Source: Alphaproteobacteria bacterium (lineage in GTDB: Bacteria > Pseudomonadota > Alphaproteobacteria > Caulobacterales > Maricaulaceae). From it: a DNA stretch of 64,000 nt. The stretch spans positions 960,665 through 1,024,664 of the forward strand of contig JANSXV010000001.1 of NCBI GenBank assembly GCA_024742735.1, read 5' to 3'. A model generated the notes under the pieces. It ran no database searches. It was not told the origin of the DNA and saw only the letters and a list, made by a program, of their open reading frames with translations. Made by a program: the position numbers and the translations under genes. Below are positions 7,916 through 16,284 of this stretch, piece after piece (the first letter of the stretch is position 1; each line of letters starts with the position of its first letter).

Positions 7916-10900
7916 TCAGCCGTGCATCACGGGATCGAGTGGCGCGATCGCTTCAGCGCCGGCGCCGTACCCCGCCCCGATCTGCGCGACGCGCATCCAC
8001 GCCCCCGTCAGGCCGCCAGGCAACCAGTTGGCGAGCTCGGTCGCCGGGATGGTCCAGCCTGGGATCTGAACCTCGCGCTCAACAACGAGGCTGTCGGCGG
8101 CGTCATAAAGCCGGACGCGGTATCGCTCCGCCTCTTCGCCCAAGGGTATTTCGCCGGCCGTCCAGGCGTCCGCGTCGATCCGGCTCCGCCGGATCCAGCT
8201 CAGCGCGAGGTCATCGCCGGTCCAGCGGCTGCGCAAATGGACCGGGCGCAGCGGCGCGAGATCGGCGCCGGCATAAACCGCCTCCACCTGACGCGCCGAC
8301 GCGTCGGTCAGCGTCCTTGCAGGCGGAACGGCGATCACAGTGATCGGCGCCTCGCGCTCAGCCGCCGTCACAGGCAGGACCACCCCGGCGCCGTCGAGCA
8401 CGACGACATTCGCGCCCGGCTCCGCGCCAGCGGACGGCGAGCCGCCCAGGCCGCGCAAGAGCCCGGTCAGGCGCCAGGTGTCCGGACCGGTCAGTACAGC
8501 GGTCTCAAAGGCCAGGACCTCCCAGCCCAGATCCGTCTCCACCGCGAGCCGGTTGGCCCCTCCCAGCACGGCGGCCAGGTTCGAGGCGGAGAGCGCGCCG
8601 TCATGCAGGCGCAGCTCCACGGCGCCGGCGCGGTCCCAGCGCCCTTCAGCGCCTGGCGCCAGGGCGGCGGTGAGTTCGCCGCACCAGGCCGGCTCCGTGA
8701 TCCGTGCGCGTTCGTCGGCGACCTCAGCGCTCGCACCGGCGAACAGCACCAGCGCGCCGGGCCAGGGATCCGCCCAGCCAACCGCCCAGAGGCCGCCGCG
8801 CGCGGCGCCCTCGCCGGGCGCCGGCGGCAGATCCAGAAGGCGCAGGAGCGGGCGTCCAGGCAGCTTCGGCCCGGACGCCGCACCGGGCTCCGGACCGGCG
8901 ATCAAGGCTGGCCCAGCGGGAGCGCCCGTCAGTTCAGCAGGACGCGCGTTCAATCCATCCAGCGCCGCCAGACGCCAGGCGCGCCCGGACGGACCCACGT
9001 CCAGCTGCACCGTATCGCCGGCCTCCAGAGCGCACAGCGAGGGCGGCAAGGTCATAAGCGCGGTCTCGCCCTCGGCTCGCGCGCGAGCCAGCAGACCCCC
9101 CGCCCATTCCCTCGCCAAACTGCGATCGGCCAGCGCGGGCAGACGCACCTCAACCGCGCCCTCCTGAACATGATCGAGGCCCCGCGCACTGACCGCGCCG
9201 GCGCGGTAATCCCCGTCATCAGCGGTGAAGATGAGGCGCGCTTCGGCGATCTGTTCTTCGGGTGCGGCGCGGGTGAAGGCCAGCCGATCGGCGGGATCGG
9301 CAGGCTCGACCAGCCGGTCGCGCTCGATCAGGACAGGGGTGTTCAACCCGTTGACCGGGATCGCCGCGGGCCCGTCAGCCCTGTCAGCAAGGGTGAACCC
9401 GAACGCCGCGCCAAGGCGCTCCAGCACAGCGCGGGCAGAGCTCGGCGCATCGATCCTGAAGCCCGCCAACACCCCGCGCAGCGAAGAGGTATCAAGATTG
9501 TCCAACCCGGCCCTTGAGGCGATATCGGCGGCGATATCGGCCAGCGGCGACTGCCCGACCCGTCCGGTCAGCCAGTGGCCGCGCCGCCAGTTTTCCCCGT
9601 CCGCCCAGACTTCAGTGCGCGCAGGAAACTCCGGGAAGGGCCGCGCATCCCAGGTCCACACGTGGCAGTGGGGCAGATCCAGCATGGGCTGGCCATAGAG
9701 GCTTGAAACCGGGTTGCGGCCGGGCTCGGACCAGTAGCCGATCAGCGCCTCGATAGAGCGGCGCTGGATCAGATCATCGCGCGCGCCGCTGGAATAGTAA
9801 GGCGCGAAACTCTCCGAGCTCTTGGGGTCGATGAAGACATTCGGCTGGTTCGCGCCCTTGTCGACGGCGGGACAGCCCAGCTCCACCAGACGGATCGGCT
9901 TGCTTTCCGGGATCCACGCCGTGGGCGAGGCCGCGCGCACGCCGCCCGGACGGTCGTGGTGGGGATTCGCCCACCAGGTCTTCAGATCCTTGTAACGCCA
10001 GACCCAGGGCTCGCCGTAAGCGCCGTCGGTGATGGGCGTGCGCACCTGCGCATCACGGTCGCCGGAGCTGGCGTAGAACCAGTCATACCCCTCTCCGCCC
10101 TCGACGTTGGCGCTGAGATAGGCCGGGTCATGGATGGACTGAGCGCCAGCCAGCGCATCGGCGTGAGCGGTCCCGTCCCGCCAGTCCGACAGCGGCGCAT
10201 ACCAGTCGATCCCGACAAAATCGATGTCAGCATCCGCCCAGAGCGGGTCCAGATGGAAGAAGCGGTCGCCGGACCCGTCCGAGGGCGCATGGCCGGAATA
10301 CTCCGACCAGTCGGCGGCGTAGCTGACTTTCACCTGCGGCCCGAGGATCGCGCGCGCCTGCCCGGCGAGCGCCCTGAGCTTGGCCACGGCCGGATAGGTC
10401 GCGGCGCCGGAGCGGATCTGCGTCAGCCCGCGCATCTCCGAGCCGATGATGAAACTCTCCACCCCGCCCGCCGCCGCAGCCAGAGCCGCGTGGTGGAGGA
10501 TGAAGCGGTTAAATCCCCAGTCCCCAGCCGGGCCGGAGTACGTCACCGCACCTGCGGAAACCTCGAAATCACCGGCCGCGACCGCCCCGAAGAACGCATC
10601 GACCTGACCTGCCGCGGCCGCGCTCCTGTCCACCGTGCCCGGCTGGCCGGCTGCGGGATGGCATGTGATCCGCCCGCGCCAGGGAAACTCCGCCTGCTCC
10701 GCCCCGCCATAAGGGTCGGGCAAGCCGTTCCCCGGCGGGACGTCCATCAGAATGAAAGGGTACAGCGTGACCGCGTAACCGCGCGCCTTCAGCGCGTTGA
10801 TCGCGGCGATGATCGTTTCATCGCTCGGCGCGCCGCCATAGACCGGACCGCCTTCGCCCTGGCTGATCAGATGGGCCGTCGCCCGGGTCTGCCCTGCAGC

Positions 10901-11776
10901 GCTCCAGATAAGGGGGCGGGTGGTCTTGTCCCGTGTCTCAACGCCGGGCTTCAGCGTGCAGTCTCCGGCGCGCAGATCATCGCCGAACCAGGATGTGACC
11001 AGCGCCACGGAGCGGCAGTTCGGCAGCCGGGCCTCCAGATCGTCCAGCGCCGCATCAAAGTCGGTCGGCGCACGGTCCGTATGAACATTCTCGGCGCGTT
11101 CGTAGCCCTCGATGATCTCGCGCAGGACCGGCTGGGTCGCGTAGGCGAACTCACCGGAGGCCGGGATCAGGCAAACCCCTTCGATCAATGTCTCCAGGGA
11201 TCCGGACGCCGCTTCAGCACGCGTCGGTGCGAACACCTCGAAGTTCAGGTTGGGTATGCGCGCGCCGAACTCATCGAGCGGCAGGTCCTCAAAGACGACA
11301 TAGGCCAGCCCCCGATAGGCCGGAGCCTGGCCGGCGCCTTCTATGGCCTCGATCAGCGGGTCCGGCGTCTGGTCCTCGGCTCCGGTGTAGACCCGCATCA
11401 CCAGTCCGGCCCGCTCGATCGGCTGGCCGTCGGCCCAGATCTGGCCGATCCCGCCGATGGGCCCTTCAGCGACCGCCACGGCGAAGCTGAGCGTGTAACT
11501 GTACTCGGTGACCTTCGGACCGCCCTTGCCGCCCCCGGCGCTGCGCGTCTGGGAGGTCTCGACCGGATAGGCCGCCCAGATCACCTGACCCGCTGTGCGC
11601 ATGCGGCCATAGACGATGGGCACTGTCGCGCCCTCGCTGGAGGTCTGCAGGGAGAACTCGTCCACGCGTGGGCCCTGGACCGGCTCTGCGAACAGGCCGG
11701 AGATCGCGCGCGAGACCATCGAAGCGACATAGGCGCGCGCCACATTGGCGGCGGTGGTGAGAGCGAACTGGGCCAT
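7916..11776 (-). CDS. GTA gp15 homologue: baseplate multidomain megaprotein (host specificity/tail tip)
   Basis: Very large tail-tip protein (1286 aa) homologous to Rhodobacter capsulatus GTA gp15, which forms the distal baseplate and contacts the recipient cell. The N-terminus runs MAQFALTTAANVARAY into a DUF-type tail domain. The middle (about 370-720) holds the GTA TIM-barrel-like domain (for example IGSEMRGLTQIRSG and FVGIDWYAPLSDWRDG), and the C-terminal third is built of beta-rich tail modules. The ATG at 11776 is preferred over the upstream extension because it gives the family N-terminus and sits 5 nt after the gp14 stop. Last gene of the cluster. Confidence 0.95.
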   Translation of the reverse strand: MAQFALTTAANVARAYVASMVSRAISGLFAEPVQGPRVDEFSLQTSSEGATVPIVYGRMRTAGQVIWAAYPVETSQTRSAGGGKGGPKVTEYSYTLSFAVAVAEGPIGGIGQIWADGQPIERAGLVMRVYTGAEDQTPDPLIEAIEGAGQAPAYRGLAYVVFEDLPLDEFGARIPNLNFEVFAPTRAEAASGSLETLIEGVCLIPASGEFAYATQPVLREIIEGYERAENVHTDRAPTDFDAALDDLEARLPNCRSVALVTSWFGDDLRAGDCTLKPGVETRDKTTRPLIWSAAGQTRATAHLISQGEGGPVYGGAPSDETIIAAINALKARGYAVTLYPFILMDVPPGNGLPDPYGGAEQAEFPWRGRITCHPAAGQPGTVDRSAAAAGQVDAFFGAVAAGDFEVSAGAVTYSGPAGDWGFNRFILHHAALAAAAGGVESFIIGSEMRGLTQIRSGAATYPAVAKLRALAGQARAILGPQVKVSYAADWSEYSGHAPSDGSGDRFFHLDPLWADADIDFVGIDWYAPLSDWRDGTAHADALAGAQSIHDPAYLSANVEGGEGYDWFYASSGDRDAQVRTPITDGAYGEPWVWRYKDLKTWWANPHHDRPGGVRAASPTAWIPESKPIRLVELGCPAVDKGANQPNVFIDPKSSESFAPYYSSGARDDLIQRRSIEALIGYWSEPGRNPVSSLYGQPMLDLPHCHVWTWDARPFPEFPARTEVWADGENWRRGHWLTGRVGQSPLADIAADIASRAGLDNLDTSSLRGVLAGFRIDAPSSARAVLERLGAAFGFTLADRADGPAAIPVNGLNTPVLIERDRLVEPADPADRLAFTRAAPEEQIAEARLIFTADDGDYRAGAVSARGLDHVQEGAVEVRLPALADRSLAREWAGGLLARARAEGETALMTLPPSLCALEAGDTVQLDVGPSGRAWRLAALDGLNARPAELTGAPAGPALIAGPEPGAASGPKLPGRPLLRLLDLPPAPGEGAARGGLWAVGWADPWPGALVLFAGASAEVADERARITEPAWCGELTAALAPGAEGRWDRAGAVELRLHDGALSASNLAAVLGGANRLAVETDLGWEVLAFETAVLTGPDTWRLTGLLRGLGGSPSAGAEPGANVVVLDGAGVVLPVTAAEREAPITVIAVPPARTLTDASARQVEAVYAGADLAPLRPVHLRSRWTGDDLALSWIRRSRIDADAWTAGEIPLGEEAERYRVRLYDAADSLVVEREVQIPGWTIPATELANWLPGGLTGAWMRVAQIGAGYGAGAEAIAPLDPVMHG

Positions 11777-11781
11777 GAGCG

Positions 11782-12228
11782 TCAGGTCCGGGCAGGTTTG
11801 GAAGGGAAAGCGAAAACGCCGGAGAGCCGCCGCCGCCACCAGGGAGTCAGGCCGGTCTCGCAGACCGTCCGCCCATGCCAGGCGTGAATCATGCGCGCAT
11901 CGGCGCAGAGAATCGCGCAGTGCTTGGCCGGGTGGCCGGCGGCGTAGCGGAACAGCAGAACGTCACCGGGTTCGGCGCAGGCGAAGTTCTGTTCGATGAG
12001 ACGCCGGCGCGCGGCGTCCAGGAGCGTCTCCTCGCCGAACCGCTCGGCCCAGTCCGGCCGGTAGGGCGGCGGCGCTTCAGGCTCGTCCCGGTAAAGCGCG
12101 CGCCAGACCCCGCGCACCAGGCCAAGGCAGTCCGCGCCCGAGCCCCTGACGCTCGCCTGATGGCGGTAGGGCGTGCCGATCCAGCTGCGCGCCTCATCAA
12201 GAGCCGCTGCGCGGATCTCCGGCGTCAT
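11782..12228 (-). CDS. GTA gp14 homologue: NlpC/P60 tail peptidase
   Basis: A 148-aa NlpC/P60 cysteine peptidase carried at the GTA baseplate and believed to locally open recipient peptidoglycan. Likely catalytic residues are Cys34 in GADCLGLVRG and His103 in AKHCAIL, with His115 (MIHAW) nearby, and the GDVLLFRY strand typical of the fold is present. Length matches GTA gp14 proteins. The start overlaps the gp13 stop by 4 nt and gp15 follows after 5 nt, so the three are a tight translational unit. Confidence 0.94.
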   Translation of the reverse strand: MTPEIRAAALDEARSWIGTPYRHQASVRGSGADCLGLVRGVWRALYRDEPEAPPPYRPDWAERFGEETLLDAARRRLIEQNFACAEPGDVLLFRYAAGHPAKHCAILCADARMIHAWHGRTVCETGLTPWWRRRLSGVFAFPSKPART

Positions 12229-13109
12229 CGCCGGCTGCCGTCGCGGACGGTCTCGCGGGAGACCGGGCGCACAAGCACGTCATTGCCCGGCATGTGCGGG
12301 CAGCCGCGGAAATTGTTAACGTTGGCGAACTTGGCCTGGCAGGTCGCAAAGCGCTTGTTGCACCCGGCGGTCAGGATGAGCGTATCGCCCGGTTGCACCG
12401 GAGCGGACGGGGACGGATCAAGCTCGATCACTGCGCCGGCATCGCCCGGCCGATGGGACAGGATGCGACTGCGCCCGTTCTGATTGGCGCCGCTCGACCA
12501 CTCCGCCACGCCATCGGTGAACCAGTCCGCGGGCCGGGCTTCGACGCCGCTGATCTGCACCGCGCGTGAGGAGATCACGGCGGTCACGCTCGCTGCGTCC
12601 CGCCATCCCCCGGCCTCCAGATCGACGCCGCACCGCCCATCGCCAAGTTCCGCATCGCAGGTGCGCGAGAACACCCGCGTGATCAGGCGATCGAGGCGCG
12701 CGCTCAGACCCGCCACCTCTGCCTCAAAGCCGGTCTCGCCGCGCTTGACCGCCCCGATTTCACCGGTGAACGCCTTGTAGAACAGGCCGGGCTCCGACCA
12801 GTCGACGCGGTAGACCTCCACACGCGCGCTGTCCCACACGCCGTTATCGATGTCTGCTGCGCTGATCCGCTCAGAGGTCAGCGCTCCGAACACTGCCGCG
12901 CGCGCAGGCGAGAACGCTGCTTCCGACCGCGCGGCGCCGGGCGAGAAACCGCTTTCCGGCTCACAGGCGGTCCCGGCGACGTTCAGCGGCGCATCATGAT
13001 CCGTGAAGCCGAGCACGGCGCCGTCACGCCGCGTGATGATCCAGCACCAGGCGAGCGTCGTCGCGCCCGCATCCAGCCTGGCCTGGAGAGCTGCGGGAAT
13101 GTCGATCAT
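12225..13109 (-). CDS. GTA gp13 homologue: DUF2163/phage BR0599-family hub protein
   Basis: A 294-aa baseplate hub protein. N-terminal DUF2163 domain (about 1-165) followed by a BR0599-type domain. Conserved cysteines at 151, 160, 250, 257 and 270 (motifs SRTCDAELGDGRCGVD, TAGCNKRFATCQAKF and NFRGCPHMP) match the set that binds an iron-sulfur cluster in the R. capsulatus GTA hub. The intact set argues that the protein is still under selection. In the canonical cluster gp12 is the immediate neighbour; here a cargo gene and a terminator (13121-13155) separate gp12 from gp13. Confidence 0.93.
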   Translation of the reverse strand: MIDIPAALQARLDAGATTLAWCWIITRRDGAVLGFTDHDAPLNVAGTACEPESGFSPGAARSEAAFSPARAAVFGALTSERISAADIDNGVWDSARVEVYRVDWSEPGLFYKAFTGEIGAVKRGETGFEAEVAGLSARLDRLITRVFSRTCDAELGDGRCGVDLEAGGWRDAASVTAVISSRAVQISGVEARPADWFTDGVAEWSSGANQNGRSRILSHRPGDAGAVIELDPSPSAPVQPGDTLILTAGCNKRFATCQAKFANVNNFRGCPHMPGNDVLVRPVSRETVRDGSRR

Positions 13110-13120
13110 GGGATGTCCTT

Positions 13121-13155
13121 GAAACGAAAACGCCCCGGCGGGAGAGCCGGGGCGT
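13121..13155 (-). terminator. Intrinsic terminator after the SRPBCC gene, inside the GTA operon
   Basis: Perfect 10-bp stem (ACGCCCCGGC / GCCGGGGCGT, 13130-13139 and 13146-13155) with a 6-nt loop. On the minus strand it is followed by TTTTCGTTTC. It lies 25 nt past the SRPBCC stop and 12 nt before the gp13 start, so it would also stop GTA read-through into gp13-gp15. Confidence 0.8.
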
Positions 13156-13179
13156 CAGGAACTCATCTGGGAGGCGCTG

Positions 13180-13833
13180 TCAGTCTTCAGCGAACGCGGC
13201 GCAGGACGCCTCAGGCTCGAGATGGCAGCCGGCCTCCACGTAGGGCTTGAGCCGGTCATTGATGAAGTGGACCCAGACACGGCGGACAGTGCCGGCCAGC
13301 GCTGCGTCGACCTCTCCGATCATGGAAAGGTCGATGATGAACTGCGTCGCCGCGCCATCGTCCGCCTCCTCCAGCGTCCAGGTCGTGACCAGCTGGTAGC
13401 CCCGGCCGGCCAGGCCCAGCGGACCGTCCATGCGCAGCATTTGCGGCGGCATGACGCCGGTGACGGAGGCATGAATGACGCCATCATCCTTGCCGTCTTC
13501 AAAGCGCTCATAGAAGACCCCGCCGAAGATCGGCTCGATCACCAGCTCGGCCGGACGCTCCGGCCAGAACGTGTGATCCCACCAGGGCGAGACATCGCCG
13601 GTGGCGGCCTCGAACACCTCGGCGCGCGGCGCGTCGATCATCACCTCAATGCGGGTGCGGAAGCCATTGACTTCGAAGGGTATCGTGACCGGCTGCGGAT
13701 CTGCGCCAGCCGCGATCTGAGCCACCACCTCAGGGGTGATCTGACTCGCAAGCTGCTCACGCACGCCGTCCACCACGATGGGAGACCCGGACACGGTTGC
13801 CGATTGCAGTGCAAGGGCCGCGAGAAGGATCAT
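13180..13833 (-). CDS. Secreted SRPBCC (START/AHSA1-like) protein inserted in the GTA cluster
   Basis: A 217-aa protein that is not part of the canonical GTA gene set. It has a short N-terminal signal peptide (about 1-17) and then an SRPBCC/Bet v1-type ligand-binding fold: APRAEVFEAATGDVSPWWDHTF (helix-grip entry), IEPIFGGVFYERFEDG, and a long C-terminal helix around VHFINDRLKPYVEAGC. Two cysteines near the C-terminus (CHLEPEASC) could form a disulfide. Same strand as the GTA genes but with its own downstream terminator, so it looks like a self-contained cargo unit between gp13 and gp12. Ligand and role unknown. Confidence 0.85.
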   Translation of the reverse strand: MILLAALALQSATVSGSPIVVDGVREQLASQITPEVVAQIAAGADPQPVTIPFEVNGFRTRIEVMIDAPRAEVFEAATGDVSPWWDHTFWPERPAELVIEPIFGGVFYERFEDGKDDGVIHASVTGVMPPQMLRMDGPLGLAGRGYQLVTTWTLEEADDGAATQFIIDLSMIGEVDAALAGTVRRVWVHFINDRLKPYVEAGCHLEPEASCAAFAED

Positions 13834-13895
13834 GGCGGGACTCCCTTTTGAGTGATCTGCCTAGGAAAGGCCTCCATCGCCGCCTGTGTCCAGCG

Positions 13896-14516
13896 CTAAA
13901 TCCGCACCTCGATCAATGGAACCGCGCCGATATCGCCCGCCCTGAACCCTTCTGCGGTGACCTCCAGCCGGTCAGCGTCGAAGCGCGCGGGGGTATCGAA
14001 GCGAAAGCCGGCCGTAACGCTTGCGCCGTTCGCAGCCGGCGCACCCAAAGCGATGATCCCGCCGTCCTGCACTGTGAAGGCCGCCGGGACGCCGTCAACG
14101 GCGACGAGAACCGAAGCCTCCACCGGATGGGTGATCGCCCGCGTCCACGCCGTTTCGCCGGTCCCGTAAGTCTTGGTCAGCTGAAACTCGGTGTGCGCGC
14201 CGTCCCCCTGCCCCAGCAGCTGGTCGGTCGCGGACGGTTCGGCGGAGGGCGCGCAGCTCTTGTGATCCAGCGGATCGGCGAAGCGGAAGGCGTGCAGCCG
14301 TCCGCGCCGCGCCTCGAAGAACGCGAGCAGCAGAGCCACATCATCAAGGCTGCGCACGCCCGGCGCGGCGTCCCAGCGCCGCCGGCTGCCCGCCCAGACC
14401 GCATTGCGCTCCTCCCGGCCAGAGACCAGCGGCGTGATCTCGGTGCGCCGCTCCGGCCCGCCTCGGGCGGCGAGCCCGATGGACAGGGGAAAGCGCACAT
14501 CATGAAACGCGCTCAT
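13896..14516 (-). CDS. GTA gp12 homologue: DUF2460 distal tail protein
   Basis: A 206-aa DUF2460 protein, the distal tail component joining the tail tube to the hub. Family features include the N-terminal FHDVRFPLSIGLAARGGPERRTEI, the RRRWDAAPGVRSLDDVALLLAFFEARRGRLHAFRFADPLDHKS block, and a C-terminal AFTVQDGGIIALGAPA beta region. The stop is followed by the cargo SRPBCC gene rather than gp13. The start overlaps the gp11 stop by 4 nt. Confidence 0.93.
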   Translation of the reverse strand: MSAFHDVRFPLSIGLAARGGPERRTEITPLVSGREERNAVWAGSRRRWDAAPGVRSLDDVALLLAFFEARRGRLHAFRFADPLDHKSCAPSAEPSATDQLLGQGDGAHTEFQLTKTYGTGETAWTRAITHPVEASVLVAVDGVPAAFTVQDGGIIALGAPAANGASVTAGFRFDTPARFDADRLEVTAEGFRAGDIGAVPLIEVRI

Positions 14517-15052
14517 AGCATCCGGCTCCCTCGGGTGACAGCTCTGGCGACCGCCGCTGCGATCTGGCGCTCGGACCGGCGGACCGCGTCAGCGGTCTCC
14601 GGCCCGGCGTTGATGGTGATATGGATGGGGGTCGCGGCCTGAGGCTGAACCGAGCCGGACGTGGCCGGCGTGAACACTTCAGGGCCCCGCTCGCCGACCA
14701 GATAGCGCTCGCCCGCCAGAACCGGTCCGCCCTCGGCGCGCTGACCCAGAACTGACCCCAGCGCATCAGCCAGGCCCTTGCCCGCCTGCGCCGTCCAGTC
14801 GGCGACGGGACCGTCGAAGACCCGGTCGATGGCCAGCGCGGCGAGATCCTGGGCGATGGCCTCGGCCATGGCGCGAAAGCTGAATTCGCCGGACCGCGCG
14901 GCGTCTTCCAGCGCATCCGAAATGGCCTCTCCGGCCTCCTCGAATGCGGCCTGAAGCAGCGAGGCGGCCTCTTCGCCCTCCTTCGCCAGCTGGCGCACAG
15001 CGGCTGCGGCTTCCGCCGCGTCCATGCGCTGCTTGATCGGATCATCGGTCAT
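14513..15052 (-). CDS. GTA gp11 homologue: short tape-measure protein
   Basis: A 179-aa tail protein matching the short GTA tape measure. An Ala/Glu-rich helical N-terminal half is followed by the conserved QRAEGGPVLAGERYLVGERGPEVFTP block and a helical C-terminus. A tape measure this short implies a short tail, as in known GTAs. The ATG at 15052 (MTDDPIKQ) is chosen because upstream in-frame codons fall inside the preceding chaperone gene. It overlaps that gene by 11 nt and gp12 by 4 nt. Confidence 0.87.
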   Translation of the reverse strand: MTDDPIKQRMDAAEAAAAVRQLAKEGEEAASLLQAAFEEAGEAISDALEDAARSGEFSFRAMAEAIAQDLAALAIDRVFDGPVADWTAQAGKGLADALGSVLGQRAEGGPVLAGERYLVGERGPEVFTPATSGSVQPQAATPIHITINAGPETADAVRRSERQIAAAVARAVTRGSRML

Positions 15053-15248
15053 GGCGGTCTCCAGATCGAGTGAGGTCAGGATGAGCGGCCAGCAAATCGT
15101 CAAGATCGCCCCGCGAAAGCGGTGCACTCCACGGCTCCGGCGCCGTCAGCGCGCGCCACTCGGCGAGGGTCAGCGCCCAGAAATCGTCCGGTCTGAGCCC
15201 CAGCCCGCGCACGGCGAAGCGCAAACGCTCCGCCCAGGCCGGGCTCAT
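15042..15248 (-). CDS. GTA tail assembly chaperone, TIGR02216/DUF2376-like
   Basis: A 68-aa helical protein in the position of the small chaperone gene between gp10 and gp11 of GTA clusters. The sequence RGLGLRPDDFWALTLAEWRALTAP is characteristic of this short family. Starts within the end of gp10 (4-nt overlap) and ends within the start of gp11, an arrangement typical of tail chaperone pairs. Probably assists tail tube and tape-measure assembly. Confidence 0.8.
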   Translation of the reverse strand: MSPAWAERLRFAVRGLGLRPDDFWALTLAEWRALTAPEPWSAPLSRGDLDDLLAAHPDLTRSGDRHDR

Positions 15249-15532
15249 GCCAGATTCGCCTTCAGGCAGGCTGCGACGGCGCGGGCCGCGCTTGCGGGTT
15301 CTGCGTCAGCGGCGAGCCGCTCCGGCGCCTGCGCGCCGCCCGCCCGAAGCATCGCAGTCAGCACGCCGTGCAGATCCCGCGCCCGCATCGCTTTCAGGCG
15401 CGCGGCAAGGGCTGCGGGATCCTCTGCGCCCAGCGCGCGTTCGATCTCGGCGAGCGCGCCCAATGTGAAGCGCAGGGCGTGAGGCGCGCCGCCAATCTCG
15501 ACGACGGTCTCGCCGCGTTCAGGATTAAACAT
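15245..15532 (-). CDS. GTA gp10 homologue: tail tube/chaperone family protein
   Basis: A 95-aa protein of the GTA-gp10 family (phage tail assembly chaperone/tube type). It opens with a short beta segment (GETVVEIGGAPHALRFTLGALAEIERALG), typical of the family, and continues as amphipathic helices. It lies between the tail tube gene gp9 and the small chaperone gene, as in other GTAs. Here a plus-strand lipoprotein gene occupies the gp9-gp10 interval. Confidence 0.86.
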   Translation of the reverse strand: MFNPERGETVVEIGGAPHALRFTLGALAEIERALGAEDPAALAARLKAMRARDLHGVLTAMLRAGGAQAPERLAADAEPASAARAVAACLKANLA

Positions 15533-15611
15533 GGGTCATCATTCCCGGTTCGGCTTTACCGGCGCCGCGCACCGGCGATGATGGGGCCAACATCCGCAAC
15601 GGAGATTGGTC

Positions 15612-15785
15612 ATGCGAAGGTTTCTGCTTGGATTGCTCGCCGCTCTGCCGCTCGCCGGCTGCGCCGGCTTCTTCCAGAACGTCTATGACGAGCAGGCCGA
15701 GGCGGAGTGCGAAGAGATCGTCGACGTGGACGCGCGCCGCGCCTGCCTCAACGCCCTGGCCGACGAGCAGCTCGCGCGCGACTAG
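15612..15785 (+). CDS. Tiny lipoprotein (57 aa) encoded antisense within the GTA cluster
   Basis: Short open frame with clear gene-like features. A GGAG ribosome-binding site at 15601-15604 lies 7 nt before the ATG, then a lipoprotein signal peptide with lipobox LAGC (lipidated Cys17). The mature part is acidic with two cysteines (Cys33, Cys45) in a C-x11-C arrangement, DVDARRAC, of a type seen in small envelope lipoproteins. It runs opposite to the GTA genes, and its stop codon interlocks with the gp9 stop (15783-15785 versus 15782-15784). Function unknown; probably cellular cargo rather than a particle component. Confidence 0.72.
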   Translation: MRRFLLGLLAALPLAGCAGFFQNVYDEQAEAECEEIVDVDARRACLNALADEQLARD

Positions 15786-16201
15786 GCGCTCGGGCTGAAG
15801 CTCACCGCCCCGGCCGAAGCCAGCGAGATCGAATAGGCCGCCTCCCCGTCATGGCGGCCGGAATACTCCAGCGCAGTGACCAGGAACGGGCCTTCCAGCG
15901 TTCCGAAATCGGGGATGACCAGCCGCCAGTCGCGCCGGGCCTGATCGAAGAACACGCTGCGCACGGTCTCGTCGGCGGCGGCGTCCACGAAGATCCCCGA
16001 CCCCGTCACCGCGACCGAGCGCACGCCCGCGCCCTCGATCAGTTCGCGCCAGCGGCCCGGACTGTCGGCGTGCGTGACGTCCACCGTACGGGCATTGAGA
16101 GAGATCGATTTCGCCCGCAGTCCCGCCATGGCGGCGAAAGTCTGGGGCTCCACACCGTCGCCGATGGCGATCAGCACGTCCTTGCCGGCTTGAGCGGCCA
16201 T
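15782..16201 (-). CDS. GTA gp9 homologue: major tail tube protein
   Basis: A 139-aa TP901-1-type major tail protein that polymerises into the tail tube. Typical blocks include GKDVLIAIGD at the N-terminus, MAGLRAKSISLNARTVDVTHADSPGRWRELI, and VTALEYSGRHDGEAAYSISLASAGAVSF at the C-terminus. In the canonical GTA it follows gp8 directly. Here 1 kb of non-GTA sequence (DUF4760 gene, peptide ORF and two terminators) separates it from gp8, so its expression depends on read-through or a local promoter. Confidence 0.93.
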   Translation of the reverse strand: MAAQAGKDVLIAIGDGVEPQTFAAMAGLRAKSISLNARTVDVTHADSPGRWRELIEGAGVRSVAVTGSGIFVDAAADETVRSVFFDQARRDWRLVIPDFGTLEGPFLVTALEYSGRHDGEAAYSISLASAGAVSFSPSA

Positions 16202-16224
16202 GTCAGGTCTCCTTGGGTTTCAGG

Positions 16225-16255
16225 CAAGAAAAAAGCCGCCCGGCGAGGGGCGGCT
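16225..16255 (-). terminator. Intrinsic terminator after the DUF4760 gene
   Basis: Stem AGCCGCCC / GGGCGGCT-type (16234-16241 and 16248-16255, 6-nt loop), followed on the minus strand by TTTTTTCTTG. It lies 30 nt downstream of the DUF4760 stop and 24 nt upstream of the gp9 start, in the direction of GTA transcription. Confidence 0.85.
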
Positions 16256-16284
16256 GAATCATGGTCTGGGACGGGGTCAGACAG

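Noticed and set aside
7730..9517. A 595-aa plus-strand open frame over dnaJ and gp15
   Set aside because: Shadow of the minus-strand genes with no recognisable protein features.
9956..11887. A 643-aa open frame on the plus strand over gp15
   Set aside because: It is antisense to a well-supported GTA gene, Arg/Gly/Pro-rich and has no domain or ribosome-binding site; it reflects high GC.
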